Source: Pseudonocardiales bacterium (GTDB lineage Bacteria; Actinomycetota; Actinomycetes; Mycobacteriales; Pseudonocardiaceae). Taken from it: a stretch of 64,000 nt of DNA. A program made the position numbers and the translations under genes. The notes below the pieces were generated by a model. The model saw only the letters and a list, made by a program, of their open reading frames with translations. It did no database searches and had not been told where the DNA came from. How positions within the stretch are numbered: the first letter of the stretch is position 1; each line of letters starts with the position of its first letter. The DNA is taken from positions 62,001 to 126,000 of the forward strand of contig JAFAWY010000034.1 in the NCBI GenBank assembly GCA_019241525.1. Direction: 5' to 3'. Below are positions 9,136 to 19,106 of the stretch, one piece after another.

Positions 9136-9999
9136 ATGTTGTCGCTGCCCTTTATCCAGCACGCGCTGCTGGCCGGCACCGCCATCGCGCTGCTGTCTGG
9201 ACTGGCCGGCCATTTCGTGGTGCTACGCGGGCAAGTCTTCGCCGGCGACATGCTGTCGCACGTCGCCTACGCCGGAGCGCTGGCCGCCCTCGCCGCCGGC
9301 CTCGACCCCCGGGTAGGCCTGTTCGCCAGCACCATTGCCGTCGCTGTCGGGATCGCGTTACTCGCCGGCAAAGCCACCGCCGACGACGTGATCATCGGTA
9401 ATGCGATGGCCTGGGTCCTGGGCTTAGGAGTGTTCTTCCTGGCGTTCTACACCACGTACCGCGCCACCGGAAACTCGACGGCAAACGTCACCGTGCTGTT
9501 CGGTTCGATCTTCGGTATCTCCGGCAGGGATGCTGCACTCGCGGCAGCGATCGCCGCCGGCCTCATCGTCGTCCTCCTGCTGATCGCCCGCCCGCTGCTG
9601 TTTGCCAGCCTTGACCCCGAGGTCGCCGCCGCGCGAGGTGTCCCCGTTCGGCTACTCGGACCGCTGTTCCTGGCCATCGTCGGCGCCACCGCCGCTGAGG
9701 CCAGCCAAGCCGTCGGCGCGCTGGTGCTCACCGGGTTGCTGGCCGCGCCCGCCGCGGCGGCGTACCACCTCACCAACCGCCCGTGGGTCGCCCTGGCTCT
9801 CGCCGGTGCACTCGCCGTGGCCGCGATGTGGCTGGGCATCACGCTGGCCTACGCCGTTCCGGCCTTGCCCCCCACTTTCACCATCATGACCATTGCCGCC
9901 GCCGAATACGCCGTGGCCGCTCTCATTGCCTACCGCCGTCGCCAACGACACGCACCCACCCGCAACACCACCACAGAACCGACCAGCGTCACCTCCTAA
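9136..9999 (+). CDS. metal ABC transporter permease, second subunit
   Basis: This second ABC-3 permease has about 287 residues. The family opening is clear: HFVVLRGQVFAGDMLSHVAY. The coupling region is AAARGVPVRLLGPLFLAI, followed by GALVLTGLLAAPAAAA. I chose the ATG at 9136; a GTG two codons earlier is equally possible. It lies 52 bases after the first permease and converges on kup. Two different permeases in one operon imply a heterodimer, as in several actinobacterial metal importers. Confidence 0.88.
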   Translation: MLSLPFIQHALLAGTAIALLSGLAGHFVVLRGQVFAGDMLSHVAYAGALAALAAGLDPRVGLFASTIAVAVGIALLAGKATADDVIIGNAMAWVLGLGVFFLAFYTTYRATGNSTANVTVLFGSIFGISGRDAALAAAIAAGLIVVLLLIARPLLFASLDPEVAAARGVPVRLLGPLFLAIVGATAAEASQAVGALVLTGLLAAPAAAAYHLTNRPWVALALAGALAVAAMWLGITLAYAVPALPPTFTIMTIAAAEYAVAALIAYRRRQRHAPTRNTTTEPTSVTS

Positions 10000-10016
10000 G
10001 CGCAACACCAATGCGC

Positions 10017-11987
10017 CTACACGTCGATTTGTGCACCCATGATGATCGTGCGGTCGCGCGGGAGGGCGAACTGCTCGGCGGCGTCGGCGGCGATGTAGGA
10101 GGTGGCGATGAACAGCCGCTTGCGCCAGGGCGCCATTGTCGGCTCGTTCCCGCACCGAAGCTCGACCTTCGACAGGAAGTAGGACGCCTGGTCCAGCTGG
10201 AGCCGCCCCTCAGTCGCTGCCGGGTCGAGCAGTGCCAGCGCGCCAGGCGCGTCCAGCCTCTCCATATAACCGAACCGGGCACTGACGTGGGTGATCCCGT
10301 CGTCGGTATAGCCGAGGTCGTCGACGACGATCCGCTGGTTGGCCGGCACCCGGGGCACCGGCTCAGTCTCGATCGACATGATCACGACGTGCTCATGCCG
10401 CACGTGGTTGTGCTCGACATTAGCCCTCATGGCCAGCGGCGCGGTCTGCTTTCCACGGTTGAGGAAAATGACTGTGCCCTGGACCTCTAGGGTCGACAAC
10501 TTTCCGTCGCGAAGTTGGTCGACGAACTCGCGCAACGATCCCTCGCGCCGCGCGCGCTCGGCGGTGACGATCCCTTGACCTCGATACCAGGTGGTCATCA
10601 CGGTGAACGCGGTCAGCCCGATCAGCAGCGGCAACCACGCACCGTGGATCAGCTTGGTCAGGTTGGCCGCGACGAACAGCAGGTCCACCAGCAGCAGCAC
10701 GGTCGCCCCGATACCGACCAGCCACAGCGGCGCGCCCCACCTCCACCGAGCAACGCAGAAGAACAGCAGGGTGGTGATGGTGATGGTTCCGATCACCGCC
10801 ATGCCGTAGGTGAAGGCCAGCGCCGTCGAGTTTCGGAAGGCAAAGACCAGGGTGAGCACCGAGACCATCAGCAGCCAGTTGACCCAAGGGACGTAGATCT
10901 GGCCGACCTGCGACTCTGACGTGTGTGCGATGCGGAGCCTGGGCAGGTAGCCCAGCTGGGCAGCCTGGGACGCGACCGAGTACGCGCCGGTGATCACCGC
11001 CTGGGATGCGATCACTGTGGCCACGGTCGCCAGCACGACCATCGGCAGCCGCCCCCACCCGGGAACGAGCAGGAAGAATGGGCCACTGACGTTGGCCCGT
11101 TCTTCCAGGATCAGCGCACCCTGGCCGAAGTAGCTCAGCACGCACGCAGGGAACACCAGCAGCAGCCACGCCCAGGTGATCGACCGGCGACCGAAGTGCC
11201 CCATGTCTGCGAAGAGCGCCTCTGCGCCGGTGACCGCAAGCACGACCGCGGCCAGGGCGAAAAACGCGATATCGAAATGGCTGATCATGAAATCGAGCGC
11301 GTAGGTCGGCGACAACGCCTCGAGTATCTCCGGGTGGTTGACGATGCCCATCACGCCGCACGCGCCGATGGCGATGAACCAGGCGATCATCACCGGGCCG
11401 AATATCCGGCCAACCGCAGCGGTTCCCCGGCGCTGCACCATGAACAGCACCACGATGATCACCGCGGTAATCGGGACAACCAGCTCTTGCAGCGACGGCT
11501 CGACAACCTTGAGTCCCTCGACGGCGGACAGCACCGAGATCGCCGGAGTGATCATGCTGTCCCCGAAGAACAGCGCGGCGCCGAAGATGCCCAGTGTTGC
11601 CAGCACCATGGCTGGTCGCCGGCCCCGCTGTGCGCCCCACCGCCGCAACAGGGTGATCAGTGCCATGATGCCGCCCTCGCCGTCGTTGTCGGCGCGCATC
11701 ACCAGCAGCACGTAGGTGATCGTGACGATGATGGTTACCGACCAGAACACGAGCGATACCACCCCGAGCACGTTGTCCGTGCTGATCGGAACGGGATGCG
11801 GGTCGCTCGGGTTGAACACCGTCTGGAGGGTGTAGATCGGGCTGGTCCCGATGTCGCCGAACACCACACCCAGCGCACCAACCACCAACCCGAGCCGCAG
11901 CATGTCATTCGGGCCCGCACCATGAGACGCCGCCGACCCGGATACGGACCCGGTATCCGGCGTCGTTGCTTGCTGCCGATTGATCAC
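10017..11987 (-). CDS. kup: KUP-type potassium uptake protein
   Basis: This 656-residue K+/H+ symporter has about twelve membrane helices in its first ~450 residues and a cytoplasmic C-terminal domain. The KUP signature FGDIGTSPIYTLQTVF sits near the N-terminus, and EGGIMALITLLRR and GDSMITPAISVLSAVEGL follow. The GTG start has an AGGGGA site eight bases upstream, which decides it against the longer ORF. It is intact and monocistronic here, converging on the metal permease. I see no clear riboswitch upstream. Confidence 0.93.
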   Translation of the reverse strand: MINRQQATTPDTGSVSGSAASHGAGPNDMLRLGLVVGALGVVFGDIGTSPIYTLQTVFNPSDPHPVPISTDNVLGVVSLVFWSVTIIVTITYVLLVMRADNDGEGGIMALITLLRRWGAQRGRRPAMVLATLGIFGAALFFGDSMITPAISVLSAVEGLKVVEPSLQELVVPITAVIIVVLFMVQRRGTAAVGRIFGPVMIAWFIAIGACGVMGIVNHPEILEALSPTYALDFMISHFDIAFFALAAVVLAVTGAEALFADMGHFGRRSITWAWLLLVFPACVLSYFGQGALILEERANVSGPFFLLVPGWGRLPMVVLATVATVIASQAVITGAYSVASQAAQLGYLPRLRIAHTSESQVGQIYVPWVNWLLMVSVLTLVFAFRNSTALAFTYGMAVIGTITITTLLFFCVARWRWGAPLWLVGIGATVLLLVDLLFVAANLTKLIHGAWLPLLIGLTAFTVMTTWYRGQGIVTAERARREGSLREFVDQLRDGKLSTLEVQGTVIFLNRGKQTAPLAMRANVEHNHVRHEHVVIMSIETEPVPRVPANQRIVVDDLGYTDDGITHVSARFGYMERLDAPGALALLDPAATEGRLQLDQASYFLSKVELRCGNEPTMAPWRKRLFIATSYIAADAAEQFALPRDRTIIMGAQIDV

Positions 11988-12404
11988 GGCGATCCCCTCG
12001 AGCGGGCGGCCGCGGGCAAGGCGCCCGGCGCCCTGTGCCGAACAATACTGGCCCGGTGGCGCGGCCGTCGGCACGTTGCAACCTCATGCGACTCGCCAAG
12101 ATTGACGCGGTGCGCCTTCTCCCCGAGCGACAGATTTGTGCGCCTAAGCGGCAGGAAAGCCGAACGGCTCGCACTGCTCTGTGCTGGGCACCAAACATTT
12201 GGCCGGTTAGCTGCTCACGGTCACCTTGATGGTCCCGCCGGCGATCAAGCCAAGCAATGCTCCTGTCCTCCGGGAAACTCGTGCCGTCCAAAGCAGCCTG
12301 GCCCGGTCCGCCGTCGGGGTGGCGGCGTCCTGCCCGAGCCGGCTACGAACGATCCTGAATCGGCGGGGTGTGACTCTGACTTGGCCGCGGAGGAGGATGG
12401 AATC
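11988..12404. other. divergent intergenic region, no gene
   Basis: This is the shared upstream region of kup and the following hydrolase. Short ORFs here look like frame shadows. I see no recognisable RNA element or palindromic operator. Confidence 0.4.
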
Positions 12405-13151
12405 GTGACCGTGGTGTTCGTACACGGCGTCCCGGAAACCGACGCGGTGTGGCGGCCGCTGCTCGGCGCGCTGGGGCGCGACGACGTGGTTTGCCTGTCT
12501 CCGCCGGGCTTTGGCGCCCCGGTCCCGCCTGGGTTCGGCGCCACCTACGCGGAATACCGCGGCTGGCTGATCAGTGAGCTACAGCGACTAGAAGGGCCGG
12601 TTGATCTCGTCGGGCACGACTGGGGCGGCGCGCACGTGATCCACGTCGCGATGAGCCGCCCGGACCTGTTGCGCAGCTGGGTCACCGATGTGATCGGCGT
12701 CTACGACCCCGACTACGTCTGGCACGACCTCGCCCAGACCTGGCAACAACCAGGCGCCGGCGAGGAACGGGTGGACGCCATGATGAACGCGCCGCTCGAG
12801 CAACGGGCCGAGCGGCTGGTCAGGCAAGGCGTAACCCCCGAGGTGGCCAGGGACATCTCCGCCGGGCAGGATGAGGTGATGGGCCGGTGCATCCTCGCGC
12901 TGTACCGGTCGGCGGCCCAGCCCGTGCTGCGCCAGCTGGGCGATGACCTGCCCACCGCTGCCCAGCGCCCCGGACTGGCCGTGCTCGCCACCGAGGACCA
13001 CTACGTCGGTACCGTCGAGATGCGCCGCCGGGCGGCCGCCCGGGCCGGTGCCCAGCTGGCGGGGCTCGAAGGCCTGGGTCACTGGTGGATGGTGCAGGAC
13101 CCGCCAACGGCCGCCAAGCACCTCACCGACTTCTGGGCAACCCTCACCTGA
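12405..13151 (+). CDS. alpha/beta hydrolase, epoxide hydrolase-like
   Basis: This 248-residue alpha/beta hydrolase starts at a GTG preceded by GGAGGAGG; the long ORF in the track is mostly an antisense shadow of kup. The fold opens with VVFVHGVPE (oxyanion HG). The nucleophile elbow is GHDWGG, so the nucleophile should be Asp as in epoxide hydrolases and haloalkane dehalogenases. The catalytic His lies in GLGHWWMVQDP. The substrate is not predictable. It converges on the SDR gene. Confidence 0.88.
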   Translation: MTVVFVHGVPETDAVWRPLLGALGRDDVVCLSPPGFGAPVPPGFGATYAEYRGWLISELQRLEGPVDLVGHDWGGAHVIHVAMSRPDLLRSWVTDVIGVYDPDYVWHDLAQTWQQPGAGEERVDAMMNAPLEQRAERLVRQGVTPEVARDISAGQDEVMGRCILALYRSAAQPVLRQLGDDLPTAAQRPGLAVLATEDHYVGTVEMRRRAAARAGAQLAGLEGLGHWWMVQDPPTAAKHLTDFWATLT

Positions 13152-13235
13152 GGTGTCGCTTGGCGCGGCTGCTCCTCGCTAGCGAAGATCACATCGCCTG
13201 GAGGCTCAACGACCCGTGAGACCCGGTGAGCGTGT

Positions 13236-13997
13236 TCATGAGGACACGAACTGCTGCCCACCGTCGATGTCGTACGTCGCGCCGGTGAGCGCCGTGTTGG
13301 TCATGATGTGGACGGCGAGCGCGGCGACATCGGTGGGGCCGACGACGCGGCCGATCGGCAGCGTGGCCCGCAGCTCATTGCGGCGCTGTTCGAGTTGATC
13401 TCCGAGCAGTGATGCTGACAACGGGGTGTCGACGAAGCCGGCGGCGATGAGGTTGACGCGAACCGGCGCGAGCTCCAGCGCAAGCGCCGCGGTGAACGCA
13501 GGCAGCGCGGCGGTGGCGGCCGAGGCGATCCCGAGGCCGTGACCGACGCGCCGGGCGCCGGTACCGCCCATGAGCACCAGCGTGCCCCCAGGTCGTATCT
13601 TGCCGGCGGCGTTGCGCGCGACCTCGAGCGCCAGCACCACGTGCCCGCTGAGCGCTTCGCGCACCTGGGCTGCGTCCATCTCGAGCAGGGGCCCGTAGCG
13701 CGGGCCGCCGGCCGTGATCATCACATGGTTGATCGGTGCTGGCAGTTCCTGGAAGAACCTCGCCAGGGAAGCCGTGTCGTTGGCATCGAAGGCCGCGGTG
13801 CGTTGCACGCCGAGGTCCAGCGCCGCTTGCTTGAGCCGGTCGGGATTGCGGCCAGTGAGGACGACCTCGGCACCCTCAGCCAGGGCACGCCGGGCTGTCT
13901 CGAGCCCGATGCCTGCGCTGCCGCCGATCACGACAACGGTCTGACCGGCCAGTTCCGGCTCGCGCCGGAGGGAAGCAACACTGGATGAGCTGGGCAT
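13236..13997 (-). CDS. SDR-family protein lacking the Tyr/Lys catalytic pair
   Basis: This 253-residue Rossmann-fold short-chain dehydrogenase has an intact nucleotide site (GGSAGIGLE) and an NAG-like ITAGGP. The segment that should carry YxxxK instead reads GIASAATAALPAF, with neither Tyr nor Lys. Classical hydride-transfer chemistry is therefore doubtful; such variants may bind NAD(P)H without turnover or use other residues. The C-terminus (VNLIAAGFVDTPLSASLL to YDIDGG) is closely matched by a fragment at 49.3-49.6 kb, so a paralogue once existed there. Confidence 0.85.
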   Translation of the reverse strand: MPSSSSVASLRREPELAGQTVVVIGGSAGIGLETARRALAEGAEVVLTGRNPDRLKQAALDLGVQRTAAFDANDTASLARFFQELPAPINHVMITAGGPRYGPLLEMDAAQVREALSGHVVLALEVARNAAGKIRPGGTLVLMGGTGARRVGHGLGIASAATAALPAFTAALALELAPVRVNLIAAGFVDTPLSASLLGDQLEQRRNELRATLPIGRVVGPTDVAALAVHIMTNTALTGATYDIDGGQQFVSS

Positions 13998-14455
13998 GAT
14001 TCCTCCGGTGGGTGGTCCCGGCGACCGATCACCGGGTGGGTCTGGCGATGATCTCGCGGTGCGAGGTTCAGCCCTGCCGCCGGTCGTCGGCGTGGCAAGC
14101 CATGCCTTCTCGGCTTGCCGTCTGTCCGGCGGTCTGACTGCATCGGGCGCGCCGTGAGCAGTTCACCACTGCCGTGCGCCTGATATCGAAGCGGTGCTCG
14201 GTTCGGACAGAGTCCAAACTTCTGCTGCCATCGGCGACTATCAATCTGGGGGTGCGGTGGGATCATTGCCGAAAGCAGCTGCGCTCCGCGGGGAGGCCCG
14301 CGAAATTCGACAGCTGATGAGGTCGTCAAAGCACAGGCGCATCCTCACTACCTTCCCGGCATGGATACGTTTCGGCGATAGTCGGGAAAACCCGTTATGT
14401 CTTCATGTCAGATTGCTCGGGTTACCAAGCCACCCGCCGGGAGGTACCGCACTGG
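13998..14455. other. intergenic region, no gene seen
   Basis: About 450 bases lie upstream of the SDR and downstream of the DUF421 gene. ORFs in several frames are Arg/Pro/Ser-rich and look non-coding. No structured RNA or repeat was recognised. Confidence 0.4.
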
Positions 14456-15010
14456 TCATGGTGCCGCGCCAATACGGTGCTGATAGCCGTCCGCGCTATC
14501 GAGACCGGCCTGAACTAGCGGCGGCTCAGAGGCCTGGTTGTCTCGCTCAGGCACTACGGTAAGACCCCCTTTGGCTTCGTAAAGGACATAGCGCAGCGGG
14601 GCGACGTCGAATATGCCGCGTTGGCGCAGCTGGGCGTAGAGGTCATTGTCCGTGAGCCCGCAGATGCGCAGCTGACGGCGACGCAGCTCACCGTGGTCGA
14701 CCAAGACCCGGACCCGGTGGTCGAATAGCTTGCCGGCCACGGGGTGAAACCGCAGGAGGCTGGCCAGTCGGTGGAGGGCGATCAGGGTGAGCAGCGCGGC
14801 GGCGCCAACGGCGTAGGACTGGGTATCAGCGATGGCGGTGCGTCCAACGATCGCGCCGATCGCTACCGCGGTGACGAAATCGATGATGGTCCATTGGGCA
14901 AGAGTGCGCCGTTCGCCGAGACGCAGCCCGACGACCGCGGTGGCGTACATGAGGACTGCCTTGCCGGCGACTGGGCCGAGGTGGTCCCAATGATTGACGA
15001 TCCAGGACAT
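14456..15010 (-). CDS. DUF421 (YetF-like) membrane protein
   Basis: This 184-residue protein has two to three N-terminal membrane helices (AVLMYATAVVGLRLGERRTL and a following pair) and then a soluble DUF421 domain with RVRVLVDHGELRRRQLRICG and LTDNDLYAQLRQRGIFDV. The family is known from YetF and YdfR of Bacillus and its biochemical role is unsettled. An ATG start with GGAG nearby fits the family start MSWIVNHW. It is complete, with a short variable C-terminal tail. There are no obvious partner genes. Confidence 0.88.
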   Translation of the reverse strand: MSWIVNHWDHLGPVAGKAVLMYATAVVGLRLGERRTLAQWTIIDFVTAVAIGAIVGRTAIADTQSYAVGAAALLTLIALHRLASLLRFHPVAGKLFDHRVRVLVDHGELRRRQLRICGLTDNDLYAQLRQRGIFDVAPLRYVLYEAKGGLTVVPERDNQASEPPLVQAGLDSADGYQHRIGAAP

Positions 15011-15647
15011 GCGGGCTCCGTTCCGCCAGTGGCTCCTCGGGTCAAGTGCCGCAAAGACCGCGCAGGCTCGGTGCTGGCCGTGGATCGGATTGATGGCGGC
15101 TCAGCCTGCGCCGGAACGCGCCGGTGTCGCGTCCGCATGCACCAACGCATCTCGGCACTGTTGACGTGAACCGGCGTCAAGCGCCCTCAAGCCTTCGCAG
15201 CTTGCCGTGCCTGGTGACCCGGCTGGCAGTTTAGTTTTACGTCGACGAGCGGTCGCTTGATCGTGTCGGCAGCCTGGCGTGCTGGGAGATGCTTGGAGAG
15301 TCGGTCATCTGCTGGTGTAAGAAGTCGAGTATCTGGCGGAGCAGTCGAGTAACCTGCGTGTGAGCTTCATGCCGACGTTCTTGATGCTCACGATCCCGCT
15401 GGCGTCGTCGCTGCGGACATCCGTGGTGTTCATTGCGGCCTCCGTGGCTGGTCAGGGGATGACCGCCGTGCTTGCACCGCTGCGTCGCAAGGGAGTCACC
15501 CTGGCGGCCCCGTGGTCTGCGTCTTCTGCAGGTCACGATCGCAGATATGCACGTCCTGCTGATACCGGCTGTTGGGTCGTTACCCCGCCAGCAACCTGTC
15601 CGTGGAAGGACCGCCACGACCGACCCTCTACACGGAATCGCCGAGAT
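15011..15647. other. long non-coding stretch with doubtful ORFs
   Basis: No confident gene is seen. A minus-strand ORF at 15237-15617 is Arg/His-rich in its first half, but its C-terminal part (TQVTRLLRQILDFLHQQM) looks protein-like. An overlapping frame can start MNTTDVRSDDASGI. This may be the frameshifted remains of a small gene. Confidence 0.3.
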
Positions 15648-16414
15648 CTATCCAACCGGGCTGAGGGCGGTCGGCACGGCAGCGGCCACCCTCGAGCGCA
15701 CCTGAGGAGCACGGAGATACCCACTGGAGTCATGGTTGTCGGGGGCCGGGTTATCGACCCGGGTGTCGACGATTTTGGGTTCCCCACCGAAGTCGTCAGC
15801 AAGGCTGGTATCGAGTGCGATGATGTCCAGTGGGTCTGCGAAGTTTGCCCACAGCGCGACCGGTGCCGGGATACGAAGCGGATGGGCGATCACGTCCTGG
15901 ATCTCGGTGTAGCCAAGCGGTGCGCCCAGGGTGACCAGCAGCGGCACCGCCCGGGTCGCGAAGCGCGGATCGCTCAACACGTCGTAGGCGATGATCGTGC
16001 CGAGGCTGTGGCTGACCACGACCACCGGCCCGGCTACGGCATCCAGGGCTTGCCGGAGCCTGTCTTGGATGGCGTTGCGCTTGTCGGTGAAAATGTAGCT
16101 GTCGGCGTCGGGATGAGCCGTTGCAAAAGCTGGCGCAACAGCAAGCGCCGTACTGGTGCTGGCAGGGCCAAGATCCCCGTGTCGTTCTCCTCCAAGGTCA
16201 GCTGCTGGCTGGCCGCCCGGGTCGCCATGTGGATGGACAGGCTCAGCGCCAGTAGATCCACTGGCTCGACGAGCAGGTGCTGGCTGCGTGCGAGCGTGGC
16301 AGCAGCCAGTTCGTCGCCCTGGGCGGACAGCGCGGCCACGGCGTACAAGGCTTTCTGTGTCTTTTCCGATTCGGGCAGTGGAGCCCCGTGAATACCGTCG
16401 CGCAGGGTACGCAT
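15648..16414 (-). pseudogene. alpha/beta hydrolase, frameshifted and 5'-truncated
   Basis: Two minus-strand frames join to give one serine hydrolase. The upstream frame (16414 to ~16130) has the helical region with TLARSQHLLVEPVDLLALSL. The downstream frame carries PDADSYIFTDKRNAIQDRL and the nucleophile elbow VVVSHSLGTIIAYDVL with Ser. The combined span is 3n+2, which fits one lost base near 16130. The expected first strand and HG oxyanion motif are missing at the 5' end, so the gene is also truncated. This family resembles actinobacterial peptidase-like hydrolases with VHGVG openings. It is unlikely to be active. Confidence 0.75.
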
Positions 16415-16512
16415 CCCGGTTTCAGCCGAAACCGACTGTGCCTCAAACCGCGGGCCAGATGGTGTCGCTGCTTACACAATACTTTCAAGGATCGATACTG
16501 GCTGCTTCATCG

Positions 16513-17049
16513 CTAGTTCATCACTTTCGCTAGAGCTCTCGCGTAACGCAGCACTTGGCTTGGATACCATAGCGTATCTGCACTAATGCTTGCTGCGACC
16601 ATTGCGAAGTAATTGGATGGTCCTAGCCAGCGGATCTGTTTAATCAGCGCGCCGCGTTTCATCTCTTTGATGGCATCGTTGTGGCCCGTTCCGAGAGCTC
16701 TGGCAACTACGGTCGAACAGTTGTGATCAAGCGAATGAAATTGCCGCCGTTCTCCATTTTTTACTTTGAGCCAGAAGTGTTCCATCGATTTCTCGTTGAG
16801 ATTATTGATCGCAACGGTGTGATCGGGTCGGCCGAGCTTTCGGATGTCGACATCGATGGACAGGCTGAACCTGTGGGGGCGCCATTGAAGTATCTTTACC
16901 CTCTTCCATAGGGGGCTCAATGATTCAGATTTGCTCGGCCAGTAGCTGATATAAAGACCCGAGTCGAGTGACAGCGCGGAGTGACCCGTCCATGAGGTCG
17001 CCTCTGGTCGGCGCCATGCGCCCAGCCACACATGAACCCACGTAGTCAC
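16513..17049 (-). CDS. permuted papain-fold (His-before-Cys) protein
   Basis: This protein has 178 residues, a GTG start and AGGGG eight bases upstream. I read the pattern GHSALSL, then YISYWP, then DHNCSTVVARAL as the His and Cys of a circularly permuted NlpC/P60 or LRAT-type thiol hydrolase, in which His precedes Cys. A third polar residue is not obvious. There is no signal peptide. The gene lies in a clearly A+T-richer stretch unlike its neighbours, which suggests acquisition by transfer. Relatives may act on peptides or acyl groups or be secreted effectors, but I cannot say which here. It is not a classical mycobacterial RipA-type enzyme, since SH3 and signal sequences are absent. Confidence 0.6.
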   Translation of the reverse strand: MTTWVHVWLGAWRRPEATSWTGHSALSLDSGLYISYWPSKSESLSPLWKRVKILQWRPHRFSLSIDVDIRKLGRPDHTVAINNLNEKSMEHFWLKVKNGERRQFHSLDHNCSTVVARALGTGHNDAIKEMKRGALIKQIRWLGPSNYFAMVAASISADTLWYPSQVLRYARALAKVMN

Positions 17050-18297
17050 AGTTTCACCCCTACCAAGTTAACTCATCGCCACCATTCTGAGGAATCACGA
17101 TATGCCCACACGTAGCGATCCGATTGTCTGGTACTAGATGGCCGGAGTCGGGCGTGGTTGTTCATCCATGCTGTGGATGAGAGCTAGCGGCTGACTTCGG
17201 TATGCCGACGATCCACACCATCCCCGACGCTTCTATTTATGTCAAGATCACTTGAAATGCTTCCTCCTGTCGCGTGGGGCCGGTGCGACGGGTTCATGCA
17301 CTGGCTGCACTGATTGGGTTCGTTGCGCCGGTCGCGACGAACTGTCCCAGATACTGTGTGGGTTGGCCGGGCGGACATCGTCAAGTCGTTTCAGTGCCTC
17401 CTCGGTCGGTATCGCACTTCGACGAGCGGCATGCTGCTGCTGGGGCGTCCTGTCAGTGGATGCTTATAAAAATCTCGCGTGTGGTTGTTGCGGAGCAAGC
17501 CGCGTGCGTGATCTTCACTTTCTCTTACCTTTAGATTTCCCGATCGGTCACGATCGTGCGCGAGAGCTATCACGTTCTCAGGCACCTGCGCGATCGGAGC
17601 GATGATCGTGATCACGGCACCAGCGCCACCGGCCACGTCGGCGTGGGACTGCTTGCGTCACTGCCGACTCCGGCCACGAGACCTAGGGCCATGACCCGGC
17701 GACTTGAGGGATGCACTTAGCCGCTGCCAATCACCGCGACGTTGCGCGTCGCATCGATGGAGTCGATCTGCCGCAGCGCGGTGTTATGGGTTCGTCACCA
17801 GGGCAAAGACTTGTCCTGGATGGCAGGACAGCCTGGTTGTGGCTGTCAACGGGTAAAGCGCCGGCTAACAAGCAGGAAGGTACAGACACATATCGATGCA
17901 ATTCATCGGCGGATATGTTTAAAACCGATTTTTTCCGCACGAAGTGCCACGGGTGGCGAAGAATACATTAACGATGAACGTATGCTCTTCGAAATGACGC
18001 AGGACGGGTTGAAGGCTGACCCAAAGAGGGGTCACTCTAAGCTCGAAGCAATCAGCCCAGGAATGAAGGAGTTCGCAAGCTTGCTCCATGCCGGTTTCGA
18101 TCGTCGGAGCTAGCCGTGGATTGTGCTCATGGCGACCCGGATATAGCCACAGCGTGATTATTGTCCACGCTAGTGCGCTGGAGCGTCGACGACGATCTCC
18201 CGGCAGAAGGGAGCTCGCGCCGGAAACACTGTGATTGCGAACTGGACGTCTCTGGTCTGCGCCGACGACCTTGACCGAAGCAAAGGAACGGAGAACG
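17050..18297. other. A+T-richer region without a confident gene
   Basis: This 1.2-kb stretch is visibly lower in G+C than the rest. ORFs of 60-125 codons occur on both strands, but none is recognisable. The tail of the plus-strand frame ending at 18113 (NDERMLFEMTQDGLKADPKR) looks protein-like and may be a remnant. A small hairpin CATCCA-N3-TGTGGATG lies at about 17165-17181. Confidence 0.35.
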
Positions 18298-18720
18298 ATG
18301 CGGAAAGTAATTGCCTCAGCGGTGGGTGCTGCCGCCCTCGCGGTCGTCCCCTTGTCCCTAACTACAACTACAGCTTTTGCTGAGCCTGAAGTGAACCAAC
18401 TTTGCACTGAAAACAACGACCTCGGGCTCAGTCACGGTTCGTGCGTCAGCCTGCTTAAAAATATTGAGGCGGGCCACGCGAACAACGGTGTCGTCTTCGT
18501 GAATGCCTGCAAACTACTGCAGCAACGGTTCCCCACAATTTTTGACAGTAACTTCAAAAACCTTGGTGAGTGTGTCGCCACGCTGAACCACTCCCCCACC
18601 CCCACTCCGTCGCCGACCATGTCACCATCACCGACTGCCAATCCCACGCCATCCCCCACCGTCTCGCCCTCACCGTCCCCGACTCCCGCACCCACGCCGT
18701 CACCCACGCCTCAGGTCTGA
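18298..18720 (+). CDS. small secreted protein with Pro/Thr/Ser-rich tail
   Basis: This 140-residue protein starts at ATG 18298 with GGAG upstream. It has a classical signal peptide ending at AFA/EP. The mature core of about 70 residues holds four Cys (LCTEN, GSCVS, NACKL, GECVA) that could form two disulphides. The last ~40 residues are a repeat of PTPSP-type units reading like a wall-spanning or glycosylated linker. The core family is not recognised. The longer ORF in the track begins upstream of the real start. It lies next to the A+T-rich stretch. Confidence 0.75.
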   Translation: MRKVIASAVGAAALAVVPLSLTTTTAFAEPEVNQLCTENNDLGLSHGSCVSLLKNIEAGHANNGVVFVNACKLLQQRFPTIFDSNFKNLGECVATLNHSPTPTPSPTMSPSPTANPTPSPTVSPSPSPTPAPTPSPTPQV

Positions 18721-19106
18721 CGACCAGGGTTAGCTGTCTTCACCAACCTGCCCGAACGACGTCCACGGTCAACGGTGGATCCAGCTAGCGAAGCTCATCG
18801 AGCTGCCCTCGTGGCCTGGGTCACCGACGCCACGGCATCGATCAAGACCACGAGGGATTCATCAGCTAGCTGCACGCCGACCAGATATGGCGGCTATATC
18901 GGATGGTTTGACGGGATTAAACGGAAGTTGCTTTGATCGCTGCCCAGGGCATGAGATCGACTACGATGCCGGCTTGAACCGATGCCCCTTGCCGGCGGCC
19001 ACCGGCTGCCCATCGGGCTTGTTGGCGTATCAGGGAATCGGTAACAGCGCTTTCAATATGAGCGATGTTAGTCCTAGCGATCACGACCGGCGAGAAACGA
19101 GAGACC
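18721..19106. other. intergenic region, no gene seen
   Basis: No supported gene or RNA is seen between the secreted protein and the flavoenzyme. CCTCGTGG at ~18809 and CCACGAGG at ~18848 are complementary and about 30 bases apart, and could form a weak stem after the secreted-protein gene. Confidence 0.3.

Noticed and set aside
10923-12404. Long plus-strand ORF reaching into the hydrolase at 12.4 kb
   Set aside because: It is antisense to kup, rich in Arg/His/Gln, and the real hydrolase starts at GTG 12405 with a strong SD.
17919-18416. 165-codon minus-strand ORF opposite the secreted protein
   Set aside because: The opposite strand has a signal peptide, SD and Cys-rich core; this ORF shows none of these.
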